From positions 58,409 to 122,408 of the forward strand of contig VWPU01000901.1 in NCBI GenBank assembly GCA_013398955.1: 64,000 nt of DNA, written 5' to 3'. This document shows, piece by piece, positions 49,001 through 61,791 of this stretch. A program made the position numbers and the translations under genes. The notes beneath the pieces were generated by a model. The model was given only the letters and a program-made list of their open reading frames with translations. It was not told the origin of the DNA and ran no database searches. This DNA is from Callaeas wilsoni (lineage: Eukaryota; Chordata; Aves; Passeriformes; Callaeidae). Position 1 is the stretch's first letter. Each line of letters starts with the position of its first letter.

Positions 49001-52000
49001 ATGCACAATTATTCTTGCCAAATCAAGAATCTTTCCCAAGGCAAGAACAAGTGGAGATTTGGTCAACCGCTTGCATCTGTGCTTATAAGAGAAACGAAGG
49101 AGTGGAAGAGAGCAGAGTCCTGCAAATGAGAATAAACCACCTCTTAGCCCCAGTCGCTTATACTTTTAAGTCCTATGAAAATTGTAGTGTTAGCAAATTT
49201 AACTTCTCCTCCTTTTTACAAGGGATGAGGTATATTCTTCTTTGGGAGCCTGTCTGGGTATGACTGCCACTTACCAGCTGAACACACAATGAGCCTGAAT
49301 GGTTCAGACAAATAAATCATCTTTCTATCAATGCCAAAAACTGCCTCACCCGTGGAACACCTTATGGGGAATAAGGTAATATTTGTCACTTTGAAACAAC
49401 TCTAAATATCTTTAAAGAAGGCAGAGGCTATCAAATTGAAGCAAAAGCTCCTGGGTGAGGCTCCTTCTGATGTGCTGTGGTCTCCCACTCCAATTCTGCA
49501 CGTAACACATCCTGCTGGCTAATGTGCCTGTGGAGAATGTACGGCGGAACACGTGGAGTTACTGCAGCCCTAGGAAAAACTGGGGGACAAATGTGAGGGC
49601 CAGGCTTTTTGTGGTGCCCCAGTCTGCTCCTTTACAATATACAGAATCAGAAATTGCACCCAGGCTAGAGGTGTGGGGAGCAGCTTTGCAAATCCCATCC
49701 ATACGCAAGTGCCATAGACCAAAGCCTGCTCCATGCAATGGGTAGGACAGGGGATTTCTGCAGTGGATTTGCACTTAAAGTACTTCTGTGTACAAAAGGA
49801 GAGGGTGTGTGTTGGTTTATTGCTTCACTCTTGGCCTCCATTCCAATTTTGGACATTTGGATTTAGTATATTTAGCTAAGTTCCGATTTGAGTGCATATC
49901 CTTACGTCACCAATATATTTATTTAACTGCTTTAATATTTCTAACAGTTCAGACATCTTCCTCTGTAACCTCCCCCATGGAAGCACAAGTCTTATGAAAT
50001 TCCTCTGTGTTGAAACAACCCATGAACTAAAAAGAGACTAGTTGGGATAACACAAAAAGTCTCAGGTCCTGCAGTGAGACACCATATCTCCAGTAAGGTT
50101 TTCCCTACAAGGAACCTTCTTTTTTCAGAACCACAGTGTGCACCATCCATAAGAATGATGGTCCCCAGTAAGACTGACTGGCACCAGTGTGTGCCAAACA
50201 GCAGGTGAGGGATGTTTCCTGCTGTATCATGGCTGGGGCTGCTTGCAAATGCACACATACCCTCCCTGTGTGTCCTGGGTGATGCAGCCCCACCACGGGG
50301 TTGACCACATGCTCACTTGGGCCGGTCCTGCTGCCAGAGAAGTGTCCTCCTGTCACAGACACCCTACAACATCACTGGGAGCTTTTGGCGTGTGTTCAGG
50401 GAGAAGAGCCAGCATGGCACCCACCACTACCCCACAGCTGTAACAACAACCCCCTGAGGTGGTCCCAGAGCAGCACTGTGAGCCCAGATCCACCCCGTAT
50501 AACAAACATCTCCTCACGCTGTCAAACCTACTGGCAGCATATGGATGGGTGGTTATTATAGGAAGGATTCATGGTAACAAAAACCCATCATCAAGTTTTT
50601 CTACATACTTAGTGTTATAGTAAGTGTATAACTCTGTATATGACCCATTAAGAAGGGCTTTTTTTTACACTTAGAGGTATACCCCTGGGGCAGGGCAGGG
50701 GAATATATGGGAATACACTGTAATTAATCTATAAGCAGATGATAACTCTCTCTTTAGTGGCAGATTGTCAGAGAGAAACACTAAAATGAAGTTTGACTCC
50801 ATGAGACATCACAATTTGGGGGTGGGGAGTCTGTTAATAAGATCCCTTCAAATAAATAGCTGACTGACGTCACAGAATACAAAGCAGGACGCAGTTCAGT
50901 TTGTGGGATGAACACTACAAGGCATCTCAAAATATCCCAAACCTAAATAGCTCCAGCATTGCTCTATCAGTTTTGAAATATTCAAATGTTACATACATTG
51001 ATTCAACTCCACTGAATTTGGCAGCACCCTGCAGAGGTACCAGAGCGAATGATTAGACAAGGCAGTCCTTCAGCATCAAAACTGATATAAAATTTTTCCT
51101 CACTTGCACCTCAGCACTCCACAGGCAGCAGAGAGGGTCTGCTGACCATGTCTGTCCTGGTGTTGACCTTATTTGGTTTGAATTAGGGTCTAAATTCATG
51201 CAAATCTGCCATCAAACCAACATTACAAATCACATCATTTTGTGTTTAACTCTTACATTCTCCTGATGGATTTCTTCTTATGTTATAGAGTTGTTTCTGA
51301 ATATCAATAATGAAAAAATTGGAGATGTTATTTAGCAATCCATATTTTATGTGCCATTATTGCCTGACCTTTCTAAGAGTATGAACTTTAGAAATGCTAC
51401 CAAAAAAAAAAAGGACTTCTTCCAATTTAAATGAAGAAACTGAAAGTTCTGTCATAAAATTCACCTAAAAGCAGCTCTGTGGAACAGCACAGAGGAAAAT
51501 ACACACCCTAAATAAATAAATAAATCATAATAAAAAAAGACCAGCACGATCAGATGAATGTTGGTGCAGTTGGAGACTGGGAAATCAATCACTGCTCTTG
51601 GCTGTCTCTACACATTACTTCCCGTGCCCAGTTGCTCAAAGCTATTTCTCAAATTCCCATCTGAAGTCTCTGCCACCCCTACACCATCCTTTGCATAATA
51701 ACTATCATTCTCTTTCTTCTAGAGAATTCTCAATAATTTCTTCCTGTAAGAGGCAACTGCAGTGGTAGGTGCTATCTTGAAAGTATGAAAGAGCACATTT
51801 GCACAAGAAATACTTTCCAAGCACTTCAGATAATCAGCTTTTCAGATGTTTGTGTCAAGGCAGCCTCACAGCTCTGAAGATGCTGTGCATCGTCTTTAGC
51901 CCAGGACATAAATCTCACCACTCTCTGGGAAGTCTCCTACCAGCCAACACTCTCAGGGAAGGAGCCATATTCAGAAAACCTTTACTCAATATTTCATTTT

Positions 52001-52380
52001 TGTCTGAATTATTTTCTGGGAATTAAACACAGTCCATAAAAAGAAAATAATAAACATCTTGGCAAATATGTCAGGCAGGGATGTCCTGCAGCAGTGGGGT
52101 AACATTAAAAGAGATGCTACATAAAGCTGTCATTGCCACCTATATATTTAGATTGAAAGTGCAATTTATGGAAAACCAGTACTAAAATGAAGAGAAGCAA
52201 GATCTGGACACCACAGTATTAATCCTCATTTTGAAGTTTTATAAGAAGGCACGTTAGGGCACCTCTGCTCTCCTTGTGCTTCCTCTTCAGGAGTCACTCT
52301 GCAGTCTTTCCAGACAGTAACAAAACTGCCTGGCACTGCAAAGGCACAAGCCAAGCATGACAGATGCACTCGCATATTTC
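46091..52380. other. Intergenic, no supported gene
   Basis: About 6.3 kb. Overlapping frames on both strands around 46.0-46.6 kb (up to 153 codons) and 47.0-47.9 kb have no recognised domains. Simple repeats include a near-duplicate TGTACATCATTT pair at 48742-48768 and an (AAAT)n stretch at 51510-51530. No RNA gene recognised. Confidence 0.4.
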
Positions 52381-52384
52381 AGCT

Positions 52385-52845
52385 GAGGGGTTTATGTATA
52401 CATATAACATTATGCCTATCAATAACAATAAAAATATTGTATTATGTGCATACAATGCATATAATGCATATACTGTATATTATATGCATGTTATTATGTA
52501 AAATGTATAAATATAAAATATAGTAATATAAAACATAGCAATATACGTCTATTATATTACATATATATAAAATTAAAATACTATATATGTTACATTATAC
52601 AACCTTACATTGTGTATATAGTGTATATTATATACTACAGTATATCTTTATATATGAGTATGTCATTATGTAGTTGTTGTTATATAAATGTATTATTCAC
52701 ATGGTAAAATATATACATCTATTTATGCTTCACAAAATTAATATATAAAACGTGTTTGTGTATTTATCATCTATGAATTTATGTGTTTTATATTATCCAT
52801 GTATTTTTACGATTTATAAATGTAGAATTATTTAACCGCATTTAC
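52385..52845. repeat. TA-rich low-complexity region
   Basis: About 460 bases dominated by TATA, ATGCATAT and TATTAT phrases, with several short palindromes (ATGCAT, TATATA). It ends abruptly at the G+C-rich sequence starting near 52862. Long TA runs like this are prone to hairpins and length change. Confidence 0.9.
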
Positions 52846-52861
52846 TCTTGTCATTATCACT

Positions 52862-53066
52862 GTGGATTTATGCGTTCCCGCTAAGGCGCAGCCCGTGTGA
52901 GTCCTCCAGCCCCGGGTGGCAGGAGAAGGACACACGGGCCTCGTGTGCTCTCACATCCCTCTGTGGCGGCGGCAGGAGCAGCTGCTGCATGTCCCTTGTC
53001 CCCTGCCTCTGGCTGGGACTGCATCTTCTTCAGCACCACGGATGCCCAAGGAAAGCACGTGGAAAG
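52862..53066. other. CpG-containing G+C-rich block, left of the LTR
   Basis: About 200 G+C-rich bases with repeated CpGs (GTTCCCGCTAAGGCGCAGCC, TGTGGCGGCGGCAGGAGC). With the block at 53906-54250 it forms one G+C-rich locus split by the LTR. No start codon context or exon was recognised. Confidence 0.5.
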
Positions 53067-53432
53067 TGTTATGAACAATTTTTAAAGGTTCATTAAAACT
53101 AAGTTACTAAATTACTCTGCTTAATGATGTTAATGAATTTAATTGTTAAAGATTAAGTTTACTTAAAGTCAAATGTTAATGAAGTTTAAAGGGTTCAATT
53201 GTTAAGTTCAGGTTTACCTTGTTCAAATGTTTTATTTATTCCTTAGGTAATGTTGCAGGTTTAATAATGTTTAAGAAATTAATGTTCAGTGTGAGTTAGG
53301 ATGTTGTAATCAGGTTTGTTTGGGTTTAAATGTTGTATTTAATTGATGTTCAATGTTAATCAATGAAGGGGAGGGGGCTGCCAAGATGGCGACACTGAAC
53401 CAGGTTCCAGAAAATTCCAGGGATGAAGTCAC

Positions 53433-53619
53433 GGTGTTCTGGTGATTTCGGGACTCTGATTGGGTCAGACCTCAACCAATCGGGGGGACTTTGGGGAAAT
53501 GATTGGTCAGAAGTTGCCCTAGAAANGGTGTTCTGGTGATTTCGGGACTCTGATTGGGTCAGACCTCAACCAATCGGGGGGACTTTGGGGAAATGATTGG
53601 TCAGAAGTTGCCCTAGAAA
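53433..53619. repeat. Exact 93-bp tandem duplication around one N
   Basis: Bases 53433-53525 and 53527-53619 are identical, separated only by the ambiguous base at 53526. Each copy starts GGTGTTCTGGTGATTTCGGG, ends GTTGCCCTAGAAA and contains two CCAAT-type motifs. It may be a genuine enhancer duplication in the LTR or an unmerged assembly overlap. Confidence 0.95.
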
Positions 53620-53706
53620 CGAGCCAACCAGCGTCGAGCGAAAAGGACCAATCAGGCGGTGGATTGAAAAACCAACCAATCAGAGAGCAAGGACTGTCTA
53701 TAAGAG
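53473..53706 (+). promoter_or_regulatory. LTR promoter: CCAAT-box cluster plus TATA box
   Basis: Six or more CCAAT/ATTGG pentamers (sites for NF-Y in vertebrates) lie within 230 bases upstream of TATAAGAG at 53699. Two of them come from the duplicated copy. The arrangement is that of a complete class II promoter, with transcription expected from about 53730. Activity is not shown by sequence. Confidence 0.5.
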
Positions 53707-53905
53707 CTGTGCTGGGGGTTTGCACAAGCTTCTTTGCTCTTTGGATGACGGCCAGTCCATGAGCGAGAGCACCCAGGGTGGCGCACGCTGCTTTTGTGTG
53801 CCTTGCTACCCGGAGCCTTGGGCTTATCCCTGGCTCCCTTGTTCCTGGTTGTGGTTTTTAATAAATTCGTTAAGTTTTAACAGCGTGAGACTGTCATTTC
53901 TCGCA

Positions 53906-54330
53906 GAAGGCGAGCCAGCGCCTCGCAGCCAGGGCCGAGCTCGGGGAACACAGCCGCAGCGGTCCGGCCCGCGGCCTGTGGCGGCTGAGAGGGCGCGGAG
54001 GGGGCTGCAGCCCCTGCTGCTCCTGCCGCCCCTGCTGCTCCTGCCGCGCTGGGTGCGCGCTGCCGCCCCGCTGCCTCCGGCAGGGAGCTCTCCTCCAGCT
54101 TGTCTTTGTACACACTTTGGTCCCCGCAAGCTCTGGTTTGATCCCGCCTGGCCCAGGCGAGAGCCAGGCCCCGCAGGGCCACCCGCCTGGCCTGGGCACG
54201 GCTGCCGCCGCAGCCACACAGCTCCTGGCTCTGGAGAGAGGCCTGGCAGCACAGCACTGGCCTTGCTCTGGGCCAGCCAGAGCCACAGGCAGCCTGGACT
54301 ACATTTGGAGGCAAAAAGCTCTCTTTCTTG
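53906..54330. other. CpG-dense block, right of the LTR
   Basis: The first 200 bases are very CpG-rich (GGTCCGGCCCGCGGCCTGTG, GAGAGGGCGCGGAGG, GCGCTGGGTGCGCGCTGCCG) and include a CTGCTCCTGCCGCCCCTG direct repeat. It could be a host CpG island or retroviral leader following the LTR. No exon of the expected neighbour TDRP is recognisable. The long frames on both strands (up to 262 codons) owe their length to G+C content. Confidence 0.5.
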
Positions 54331-54526
54331 TTTTTATGTATTATTGTATAAAAAAAAACCCCAAAACACAAATCTTTTCCAATGATTTGCAACAGATTTT
54401 GCCAAAGTATTTTACTTCAATGTCATGGTCTTGGAGCACCCATCATCATGTTGGAGAAATCCAGATCACCTATGTTTAAGGCTTTGGAAATAGTCTTTGA
54501 CAAGGGACAGTTGCTATGTTTCATAC

Positions 54527-54607
54527 TTGGCCAGTTTGAACACAAATTTAGGAGGAAACAAGCAGGCAGTGGGGAATACAGTATTGTCATAGAATCATCC
54601 TGAGACA
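54527..54607 (-). mobile_element. Internally deleted copy of the 17.6-kb LTR
   Basis: The 81 bases match the two ends of the LTR at 17574-18248 joined together: AGTTTGAACACAAATTTAGG and AGGAAACAA from its left end, then GCAGGCAGTGGGGAATACAG, TCATAGAATCATCC and TGAGACA from its right end. Some 600 internal bases are absent. The orientation follows that of the full copy. Confidence 0.7.
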
Positions 54608-57600
54608 ATGCTGTTCGCCTCAAGTTAGTTAACCTTTGATTTTAGACACTTAGCACCTACTACAAAAGAAATAACAATGCAGTTGCCACAACTTAGGGTC
54701 ATAAAACTGGTCAGTATTTTTTACTTCTGACCAACATGAAATCAAAATCCATTGAAGTGCAGCTTCCTCGCCAGTTAGTTCACCTTGCAGCACTTCTGTA
54801 TATCTTGTAAATGTAATACACAGTTACAGAGCTTACTGAGCTTCTTATAGCACGGTTGCTTCACCTTTACAGAGCCTCTTTTTCACCTGATAGCACTTCT
54901 GTAAAACACAGCTGAAGAACTGATATCAACTTGGAACTTAATTTTGCTCAGGACTTCACGAATAACACATCTTTCCTCAGGGCACTCTGAGGATGGAGCC
55001 ACTGGGCTGAGCCACAAAGGTTAAATGACGGTGAGCTCAACCACGCGAAGGCTAAGGGTTTATGGATTCCCTTCCTGGGCATTGTCCATGTGCTACTTAT
55101 CCAGAACCTCAGGACATGAACAACAGCTCTAATATACAGCTCATGGAAAATGCATACAGATGCACACACATCCTTATATGGACAAATAATTATTTGGTTT
55201 TTCATCTATATATAAAACCTCAAAATGCAAGCCTAGTTTCTTGCTAAGACTGTCACCGGAAATGCAAGTGAAATGCCGTGTGATGGGGATTTGGAGCTAC
55301 CAATAAAAACAGAAAAGCAACCCCCTCAAAAGGCCATGAAACTGCCCAAAACCTCAGATGTGCTAGAGCTGCAACTCTCTTGTACCTAAAGTGAGACAGA
55401 GCAAGATTATTTTATGGGCTGGTGTGGCAGAAATGAGAGCGCCCTCGGTGAAGCCCACAACACCAAGGCACAGGCGGGGCTGTCACTTGTGGAGGGAGTC
55501 AATGAACTGCTCCTTTACAAAAGGAAACAGGAAAAAACACCAGCACATGGAGCCTAGAGAAACTGAAGTTAAAATAGGAACTAGAGTAAGACTTGAGAGG
55601 AAGAAATAAAAGAAACTTTTAGGCACAGCCCAGCAGGGAAGGAAGATGGGAACCTTTAATGTCTTGTAGGTTATTCCTGCTTTCAGCAGGAAAACAGTTG
55701 CACCACAGAGCCGTTTGAGTCCATCAGCAATTTCTACATCTATCTGGTAAAAAATTATTTCAAGTATGGCTTTTCTTAAATTAATGAGTTAATGCAAGAG
55801 AACATGCTCACCTGACACAGCTGCAGAGGTTTTCTAAACAAATACTAACAAATGCAAATGTAATTATCCTGATTGTTTAGGATAAGCTTGTTAGTTGTTT
55901 ATTTCCTTTGTCCACTCATCTTGGAATACTAATTGAAATTAATTATTGAGTAAGTTATTCCTATTGTTTTCTCAGGCCTTTGAGCTTGATGCTGCTCTCA
56001 GGATTATGGACCCGTAGGCACAATATTCTCTGAACTTAATATGTGTTAGCTACAGCCCAGGAACAGATAACTTGAAAAGTTTTACTCCGTGGGAAATAAG
56101 AAACTCTCTAACTCTCAGCAGACAGCAGCAACACATCAAGAGCTACCCTGTGTTGGTAAGAGATGTGTATTTGGGCAATTACTGTTAAGCAGTTGAATGG
56201 AAGTAGCTTGTCAGTCCCCAGTGTGTTGATGTGCTCAGCTGCATCGGTGTCATTCAGGACTAGTTCCCCTGAGGATGATGGGTGAAATCCACCTCCCAGG
56301 AGCACAGTCTGTTCTGAAGAGAAGCACTTGTATCTTGCTGCCTTAAAGCATCCTGTTGCGTTTGCCTTGAGCTGAAGTATTCAGGTAAGCCTTGCTGTTG
56401 CTAGGATGTGACTTGGGAGCTTCTTCAGTGCTGTGCTTGTTTCCAGCAAGCAGACACAAGAGGAGGGATGTACACTATCTGCATGATGGGTCCTTTTCCT
56501 TGACTGTTGCAGTGAAGAAGGAAAAACTGATTTAGCACAGGAGTGACCATTACAAATTCTTATTTTTTCTAATTACAGAAGGACTGTACAAATGATTTCC
56601 AAATGCACCCCTCTCTTCCTTGTGCTACCCCATGAGGCCATACTGCCTGTGCTCTCCCAGCCTCATTGATGCTTTTTTTCTTCTGGCACAGTGACACGAA
56701 CAGCTGCACTGCAATTAAATACCTGAACTCCCGCATTTGGGACTAGATCCAAATAGTACTCTAAATTAATTCATGCTGAAACCTTCCTATGTGGCCCAGT
56801 GGTTTGGCCTGCACTCTGCTATTTAGTTGTTGTACTCCATAAAGAAGTGTCACACTGGAGGATAATTTCAGAAAATATCTGCAACTATAGGCCTACATAC
56901 ACTTCAAGAAAATTCTAAGATCAGAACATAACACAGGATATTTGGCACATGAAACCTTCTACTGAGTGGCCAAGGCTGAAATTCTCTTCCAGTTGGAGCA
57001 CTGAGTCACAATTCCCACCTTACAATAGATGTCTTTTTGGGTGAGATTCCTGTAGGAGTGCTTCCCTGAGCCAGCACTGTGCTGTCTACTGGAAGATCAG
57101 CAGATCCAGATGAAGACTCTGGCTCTCCTCCTGCAGCACAGTTCCTTGAGAGTGCAGGAGTGATCTAATCTTACCTAATCTTACCAATCACATTAGATAA
57201 TTGAATCTAATCACAGGTTAAGTTAGACACCTAGAAGAGCTGTGTTAACCACTGTCACCTCCTCTGACAAGGAGCTGCAGAGATCAGATGGGCTGCATCT
57301 CTCTGATTGCTCACATGCCTTTGGGGAAAAAGGTCAGTGAAAAGCCGCAGGTGTCAACTGCTGGTCCCAACGTGATGGGAAAACTGCTGTAAAACATCCC
57401 GTGCTGGGACCATTTCTTGAACAAAATGATATTGCAAATGCCCTTGAATAAACTGGATGTTTATTACTACTGCTGCAGTAGATATGCTGAACCTGTGAAA
57501 TACTGTTTTGAGGATGGAGGGCTTAGGAGAACACTGAAATTGTGCTGTCAGTTGGGCTGTCATTGCTGTTGACAGGTGGTGATGAGAAAACAGGCTATAT

Positions 57601-60600
57601 ATTTCTGTCTGTAAAGTGATGGTCTTTTGAGTATCGGGAGACTATGAATTGGCTGTGCCTTCCTTGACTGCACAGTAGACTAAAGATGTTTTTATTTGAA
57701 TACATATCAGTTCTTTCTGTTATGGAATTCCCTATAGCAACCTGGACTGCCTTGCAGTCTAATGTGATGTGTAACAAATTAAACTTGTTGCTCAGGGCTC
57801 AAGAACTCAGAATAGATGATCCTGTCCTTCTGAGACCCATTTCTCACAGCTGGAAGTTATTGAAGAGTGCCTACTTATTTAAAAATTTGTGATTGTGGTA
57901 TGAACTGGTAAGGGCAGAGAAAAGCCTAATGATTGCAAGGAACTGACAAAATGCATATGTTCTTTTTGCATGTTTAATTGAATACAGCAGAGCACGTGTA
58001 GGTGCAGCCTGGCCAACTCATGTGTGCTCATTTGCTTGGAAGCCCTGCAGTCTATCTGAAAGATTTGTTTTGATTCCTACAGATGCTGACTGAAGAGAGG
58101 TCATCTCTAGGCTGCAAAATCAAGTTTCTATGGGTGAATGCCACCCAAAACCAGCTCATAGTGGGGGCCCACTGACAGGAGTATAGGATGTAATTTGAGG
58201 TAAGATCTACCTTTAACCTGCATGCTGTCCAGGTGAAAGTAGGATTGTCTTCCCTGTGGTGCTCAGCACTCTGAAGATCCAGTATGTTGTGCAGGGACAC
58301 AAAAATACTGTGAGCTTGTCCTGAGTAGCAGGTAGGGGGGAAAAAGTCATTTAGATTAAAAGCGCAAGAATAGCCAGCTTTTCTGAATGCCATCTTTCCT
58401 GGAGTAAAAGGAAAAAGAATCCCCAGGCCTAATCACAGAAAGGAAATGTCATGTAGTGAAGTTCCTTCTTCCTTATATTGTGGGGGTACTTCCCTTACAG
58501 CTCCCAGGCTGTACAAGGGACAGTAAGAGAGCTCTTCTGAACTCCTATACCTCATGCTAATATTTTTAAATACTTTTTAATGCTTTGATATTTATTTTTC
58601 CTCAAAGTGCAATTTTTGGTTTTGGGCAGTTTTTTTGTGACTAACTTTACACTTTTTTTTTTTTGGAGAAATTGTTTTCATTCACTTGAGTGACTGATAC
58701 TGCTGGCTAGCTGTACTCAACAATTAATAACTGTGGTACGACATGTTCCTTGGATATATACTCATACAGTTTTTGATCAGTGAGATTGTTTTCACTTGCA
58801 GTAAAACTACTCACTTGAGGCTTGTGTTACTGTTTTTTTTGCCTGACACCAAGAACAGAGACATAAGTTAACACAGATCTTCTCTATAGATCTTACCTCT
58901 CCCATTGCAGCGGATTGTTTACATTGCATTGTCAGCGGACCATTACGAATGCAGGGAATAATCTGTTAAGCTTATTAGGGACCTGGGGTTTAGCAAAGCA
59001 ATAAACATGTGAAAGCAACTTGTAAACTTTTGTAGCTTCACCGCTGAGCCCTCCCCTTTACTACTTGTATTAATTAGGATGTGTGTAAATCAAATAAATA
59101 TAAATGTCAGCAACAACAGTAGTTAGCAGAAATGTAAATGTACTTCTCTTCCCTTCTCTGCTGTATTTTGTCCTTCTGATTTTGCTACAAAGAGGTAGTA
59201 AAATGGAGGACTGCATGATTTCTTTCCCCTTTGTTGAAAGGAAAAGTGCAAAGAAGCAGAAAGTTTTAAGCAGGAATGAGAATGATAGAGAGGAAACAGC
59301 AGGAATTGGGAAAAAGAAGGGTGGAAAATTGGAAAAATAATTAGATTTGGGAGTATGAAAGAGAAAAGGAAAGCCTCCTCATGCCAATACTTGTTCCAGG
59401 GATTGCTGTATGATTTACTGCCTATTTACCATATTTAAGATTTTTAATGGATCGAAAAAGCTGAGAGTTGGGTATCATTCCTTCTGGTGACGAGATAGAA
59501 TCTGGGCAGATGGTTCTTCACTTGTCCTTCAGGTAGTGAGGAGTGCTCCTGTCCCTTTACACCTCCATTCCCATTAACTTTTACATGGCTAGTGCATGGG
59601 TAGTTCCTCACAGATGTTGGCAGGATATGTGGTAAGACAGTGAAATCATCCTATTTTCAAGTTGTCTCATACCAGTTCCTAACGAAAGCTTTTGGTATGA
59701 ACTATGGTTTCATTTCAACAAGCAAGAAATCCACCTTTCAACAAGCAAGAAATGCCATGTAGCAGCCAGAGATTCTTCACGCTGCATCTCCCAGCAAAAG
59801 AAGAGTTTAAGAGTTTCTGCTGGAGACATGATGCGTAAGTCTGTGCCTTGGCCTGGGCTGCACTGGGGGCTGTGTCACCACTGCCAGGCTTTGGCAAGGC
59901 TACAGGCAGTTTCAGCAGAACTCGCAGTTTGGATAACAAAGTTTTCCGGTTTCAAATTAGTGGGCAACTTTGAAATACCCAAGCAGAGGCCTCAGGTGCA
60001 TCAGATCAGATCTCATACTTTCATTCTTTTCATCACAAGAATTTGCCTTGTGTGCAGTGATCTGTGCACCCTGCTCCATAGGAGAAAATGATGACAGTCA
60101 GCTATTTCTTGGATATAACTATGTTTATTGGCAAATAGTGTTCTCCTAAGCACGAAAATCATACAGAGCCAATTTCCCTTTGCATATTTCAACCTCAGCC
60201 TTCAGCTAGCATTCTGTCCAAAAAGTGGTTTTCTGGTGTTCTTTCTGACTTAGAAACATGACTTTTCCTGTCTGCATGGCTTTCTGCTGAAATTTTGCCT
60301 GTTCTATAAGTTGCACACAGATATAAACCCTGAATTAATTAATTCCCAGTGTTAGTGTTTATAGTCTGTCTAGTCCTTGGCAGTCACTACCATTGCTTTA
60401 GGTCTGGCTGAGCAGTGGGACACTTAATTGTTTGCTCATTTAGTCTGAAGAGAGAGCAGCCAGCATAACCATAAAACCCAGTGAGAATTGTATGTGACCA
60501 GATTGAAAAACAAAGATGTATTTGCTGGATTTCAGCCAACCTCCTGCAAAACAATGCTTCAGCAGTGCATGAAGAGGAGAACTGTGATCTTCACAGGCTA

Positions 60601-61790
60601 AGGGGGAGGCTCGATGAGCCTCTTGGGTGGAGAGTACAGATCCCCTGCCCCACCTGGGTGCTGACATTGTCCCCAGCTCCGCTGCTGCTGCTGCTTGCTC
60701 CTGCCACCATGTATTCCTGCCAAGGCAACCGTGTAATTAAGAAAAGAAATTAAAAGGAAAAACATTGCAGAAGTAAAATGATTTTTTAAACGCTATTTAA
60801 AGCTTTTATTAAAAAAAAAAAAAAAAAAAAAGGATAATCTTCCATGTGGAAGTAGTCCAATGAAGAATCGTACTGAGGAGCACAGCCAGGCCAGGGGCAC
60901 TGAATAGCCTAGGCTTGGGTGATGGGCATGGGAACAGGTTAAGCCAAGCGTTGCCATCTGCTGTGAAACTGGTACGTGAAACTTAAGAAGAGAAAAACCC
61001 TGGCTCTTACTTCCCTTGCCAGTTTTGTGCCTCAGATTGCCCATCCCTATATTTCTGAGGACCACCTTAAGACATTGTTAAACATTATGGAAAGCTTTGA
61101 GGTTCCTGGAAAGAAGACAGTATCATTTATAACAGAAGTTTGTTTGCTTCTAATGCTTCAGATTATACATCAATTGGACTGTTTCTGCCACTGCAGTCAC
61201 TCTGAAAATACTATATAAGTGCTTCCTCTAAATAAATGATTAGATGAAGGAATACAATTTGCATAATTACTTAATATCTATAATTTAGCATTTTCAATGC
61301 CCATTAACTCATAATTCATAACAGCAATTTATTCCTCTGTACCCATCCGGTATTTCTCTCTCTGCTACAAATAATAGTGGCCTATTTCTGGCCAGCGCTA
61401 GTAAAGAAATTAATAGACTGACTTCGTGGTTATTTATTACTTGTTCGCCTTCTAGCAGTAACTATGAGAGTCCCAACAGCCTGACATCTGTCTTTTGACA
61501 GGTGTAGATCTTGCCTTTTTCATCTTGAGCTCAGATTTAGAGAAAGCTCAGCCTTCCCATTGTTGCTCCATGCTATTATTTTGCTACAGAACTAAGTGTT
61601 CATAGAGTTGCTAACATGCTGTAAGAGCATCTGTTTGACTTCCAGTGGTGTCTCCCTGTGAGGGCAGTGGAGACAAAGTTTCTTGCAGAGAGCACTTCAG
61701 ACCACCTCAGCTCAGGTCTTGATCTCAGTTGTCCTTAGCTGCCCAAGTTCACAGCACCAGTGCCTTTCCTTTCATGCTTTCTGACACCTG
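54608..61790. other. Intergenic, no supported gene
   Basis: About 7 kb. Frames up to 113 codons have no recognised domain. A 23-base tandem duplication (TTTCAACAAGCAAGAAATCC ACC) lies at 59713-59753. A pure A21 run lies at 60811-60831. No RNA gene recognised. Confidence 0.4.
60811..60831. repeat. Poly(A) run
   Basis: Twenty-one consecutive A. No retroposed gene or SINE body was recognised immediately upstream, so a simple mononucleotide repeat is the default reading. Confidence 0.9.
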
Positions 61791-61791
61791 G

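Larger units (their letters stand above)
53067..53905 (+). mobile_element. Avian ERV LTR with promoter and poly(A) signals
   Basis: The element begins TGTTATGAACAATTT and ends TTCTCGCA. The first 270 bases are reiterated TTAAT/GTTAA-type sequence. The upstream region has CCAAT boxes in both orientations (near 53473, 53501, 53567, 53595, 53648 and 53675). A TATAAGAG lies at 53699-53706 and AATAAA at 53860-53865, giving the order U3, R, U5 on the + strand. Flanks GAAAG and GAAGG could be a 5-bp target duplication with one change. A single N (53526) sits between two identical 93-base copies. No viral gene is attached. I cannot name the family. Confidence 0.65.

Noticed and set aside
53597..54385. 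262-codon open frame on the + strand and shorter frames opposite
   Set aside because: It starts inside the LTR promoter, runs through U5 and on into CpG-rich DNA, and is Ala/Pro/Arg-rich in several frames at once. G+C content explains its length.
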